Below, piece after piece: positions 13,422 through 13,968 of a DNA stretch of 13,968 nt (its first letter is position 1; each line of letters begins with the position of its first letter). Under the pieces are notes generated by a model that saw nothing but the letters and a program-made list of their open reading frames with translations, had not been told where the DNA came from and did not search any database. The translations under genes and the position numbers were made by a program. Source of the stretch: JBFXDW01 sp050180745 (GTDB taxonomy: Bacteria; Pseudomonadota; Alphaproteobacteria; UBA9219); NCBI GenBank assembly GCA_050180745.1, contig JBFXDW010000050.1:1-13968 (forward strand). Reading direction: 5' to 3'.

Positions 13422-13443
13422 AATTCTCCGTCTTTCAGGTCGC

Positions 13444-13527
13444 CGAACACGGGTTCGTGATAGCGATATAAAATGTGATTGACAACCGAAAAATCGCGTA
13501 ATAACGTGAAGTTCGGAGTAGCTTCAC
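13444..13527. promoter_or_regulatory. Divergent promoter/operator region between xre and the Cas2-like gene
   Basis: On the - strand, TTGTCA (13480-13485) and TATCAC (13457-13462) are spaced 17 bp, a good sigma70-type promoter for xre-immA. On the + strand, TTGACA (13479-13484) overlaps the same bases and is 17 bp from TAACGT (13502-13507), a weaker candidate for the Cas2-like gene. Inverted repeats lie near each presumed start: CGAAC-acgg-GTTCG (13444-13457) and GTGAAG-N10-CTTCAC (13506-13527). GTTCG recurs at 13511-13515. These are candidate XRE operators. Confidence 0.6.
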
Positions 13528-13558
13528 TAACTGTATCGCAATGAAAGGAGTATAGCAA

Positions 13559-13828
13559 GTGGCCTCTTACGTAATCACCTATGACCTGAACAAGGCCGGA
13601 CAAAACTACGAAGCCTTGGAAAAGGCGATCAAATCATACAACGCCTGGGCGAAAATCGCCACGACGACCTTCGTCATCCGCTCCGACAACAGTTCGAACG
13701 GCATCCGCGACCACCTCAAAGCGCAGATGGACGCGAACGACGAATTGTTCGTCGGCAAACTGTCCGGTGAAGGCGCGTGGTTCGGCCTCGGCGAGAAAGT
13801 CAGCCAATGGCTGAAAGATCATCTGTAA
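13559..13828 (+). CDS. Stand-alone Cas2-like (SinR-type) small protein
   Basis: This 89-aa protein starts at GTG 13559 with AAAGGAG about 8 nt upstream. It begins MASYVITYDLNKAGQNYEAL, with the beta1-Asp of the Cas2/VapD-type ferredoxin fold (Y-D at 8-9), then KAIKSYNAWAKIATTTFVI, NGIRDHLKAQMDANDELFVG and KLSGEGAWFGL. It ends WLKDHL. This resembles stand-alone Cas2-like proteins annotated as SinR family, not the Cas1-associated Cas2. No CRISPR array or cas1 is in the window. Relatives are of unknown function; Cas2/VapD proteins include nucleases and structural integrase subunits. It lies divergent to xre and 15 bp before another gene in the same direction, so it probably belongs to an operon controlled by the XRE/ImmA switch. 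Confidence 0.78.
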   Translation: MASYVITYDLNKAGQNYEALEKAIKSYNAWAKIATTTFVIRSDNSSNGIRDHLKAQMDANDELFVGKLSGEGAWFGLGEKVSQWLKDHL

Positions 13829-13843
13829 AGAAAGGATACGTTC

Positions 13844-13968
13844 ATGACCGCCATCGCAAATTTCATCCGCTACACGCCGCGCTCTGCTTTGGCGACGTAT
13901 ATCGACAACCATGCTCCGCGCCTCGCGGGTAGCTTCGTATGGCCTAAGGCTAACGATGATCACGTCAA
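13844..13968 (+). CDS. Unidentified gene, 5' part only
   Basis: An open frame starts at ATG 13844, with AAAGGA about 8 nt upstream, and runs off the window. The visible 41 residues begin MTAIANFIRYTPRSALATYI and include LAGSFVWP. I do not recognise a family. Good SD spacing, 15 bp from the Cas2-like stop, and GC-rich third positions support a real gene co-transcribed with the Cas2-like gene. It may be its functional partner. Confidence 0.65.
   Translation, partial: MTAIANFIRYTPRSALATYIDNHAPRLAGSFVWPKANDDHV

Noticed and set aside
13634..13963. 109-aa - strand frame at the right end
   Set aside because: It is the antisense shadow of the Cas2-like gene and the following partial gene, both of which have good SD sequences.
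13440..13968. CRISPR array near the Cas2-like gene
   Set aside because: No regularly spaced direct repeats are present in this part of the window, and no cas1 or other cas gene is seen.

Overview
The window looks like a scaffold from an alphaproteobacterium, perhaps a metagenome or draft assembly. Support comes from the AccD N-terminus (MNWLTNFVRPKIRALVG), the accD-folC pair, the ybeY-corC pair, and a DUF2924/serine-recombinase cassette of a kind I associate with Alphaproteobacteria. A run of exactly 100 Ns (9279-9378) joins two contigs, so the adjacency of the two halves is a scaffolding statement and not read-through sequence.

Left half (1-9278), ordinary chromosomal genes with moderate GC. 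The tail of an unidentified gene (1-70, +) converges on accD-folC (-), for malonyl-CoA and folylpolyglutamate synthesis. Divergent from accD is ybeY-corC (+), for rRNA maturation and a CBS-domain protein. A membrane-anchored staphylococcal-nuclease-like protein (3895-4479, -) follows. Upstream of it in the same direction lies a glycosyltransferase-ubiE-rlmN operon. rlmN and the nuclease gene are separated by a near-perfect 157-bp palindrome (4518-4674) with 24-bp perfect outer arms and TA flanks. It resembles a MITE and supplies the stop codon of rlmN. An ABHD10-like alpha/beta hydrolase (+) and a bacteriohemerythrin (-) end on overlapping stop codons (CTAG) beside a strong hairpin.

Right half (9379-13968), visibly more GC-rich and accessory in character. 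It opens with a CCA-encoding tRNA-Ser(GGA). A 333-bp stretch without a convincing gene follows, then four tightly overlapping + strand genes: a 55-aa protein, a DUF2924 protein, a large serine recombinase with zinc ribbon, and a ParB/KorB-type HTH protein. The last gene runs into the 3' end of a convergent xre-immA pair (HTH repressor plus HExxH metallopeptidase), which looks like a module junction. Across a compact divergent promoter region with overlapping -35 boxes and two inverted repeats lies a stand-alone Cas2-like (SinR-type) small protein. An unidentified gene that runs off the window follows it.

How the parts fit: the tRNA-Ser and recombinase cassette suggest an integrated mobile element. 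The XRE/ImmA pair resembles the repressor/antirepressor-protease switches of integrative elements and phages, and the Cas2-like gene is placed to be controlled by it. The most unusual items are the XRE-ImmA/Cas2-like divergent module, the recombinase cassette, and the palindromic element inserted at the end of rlmN.
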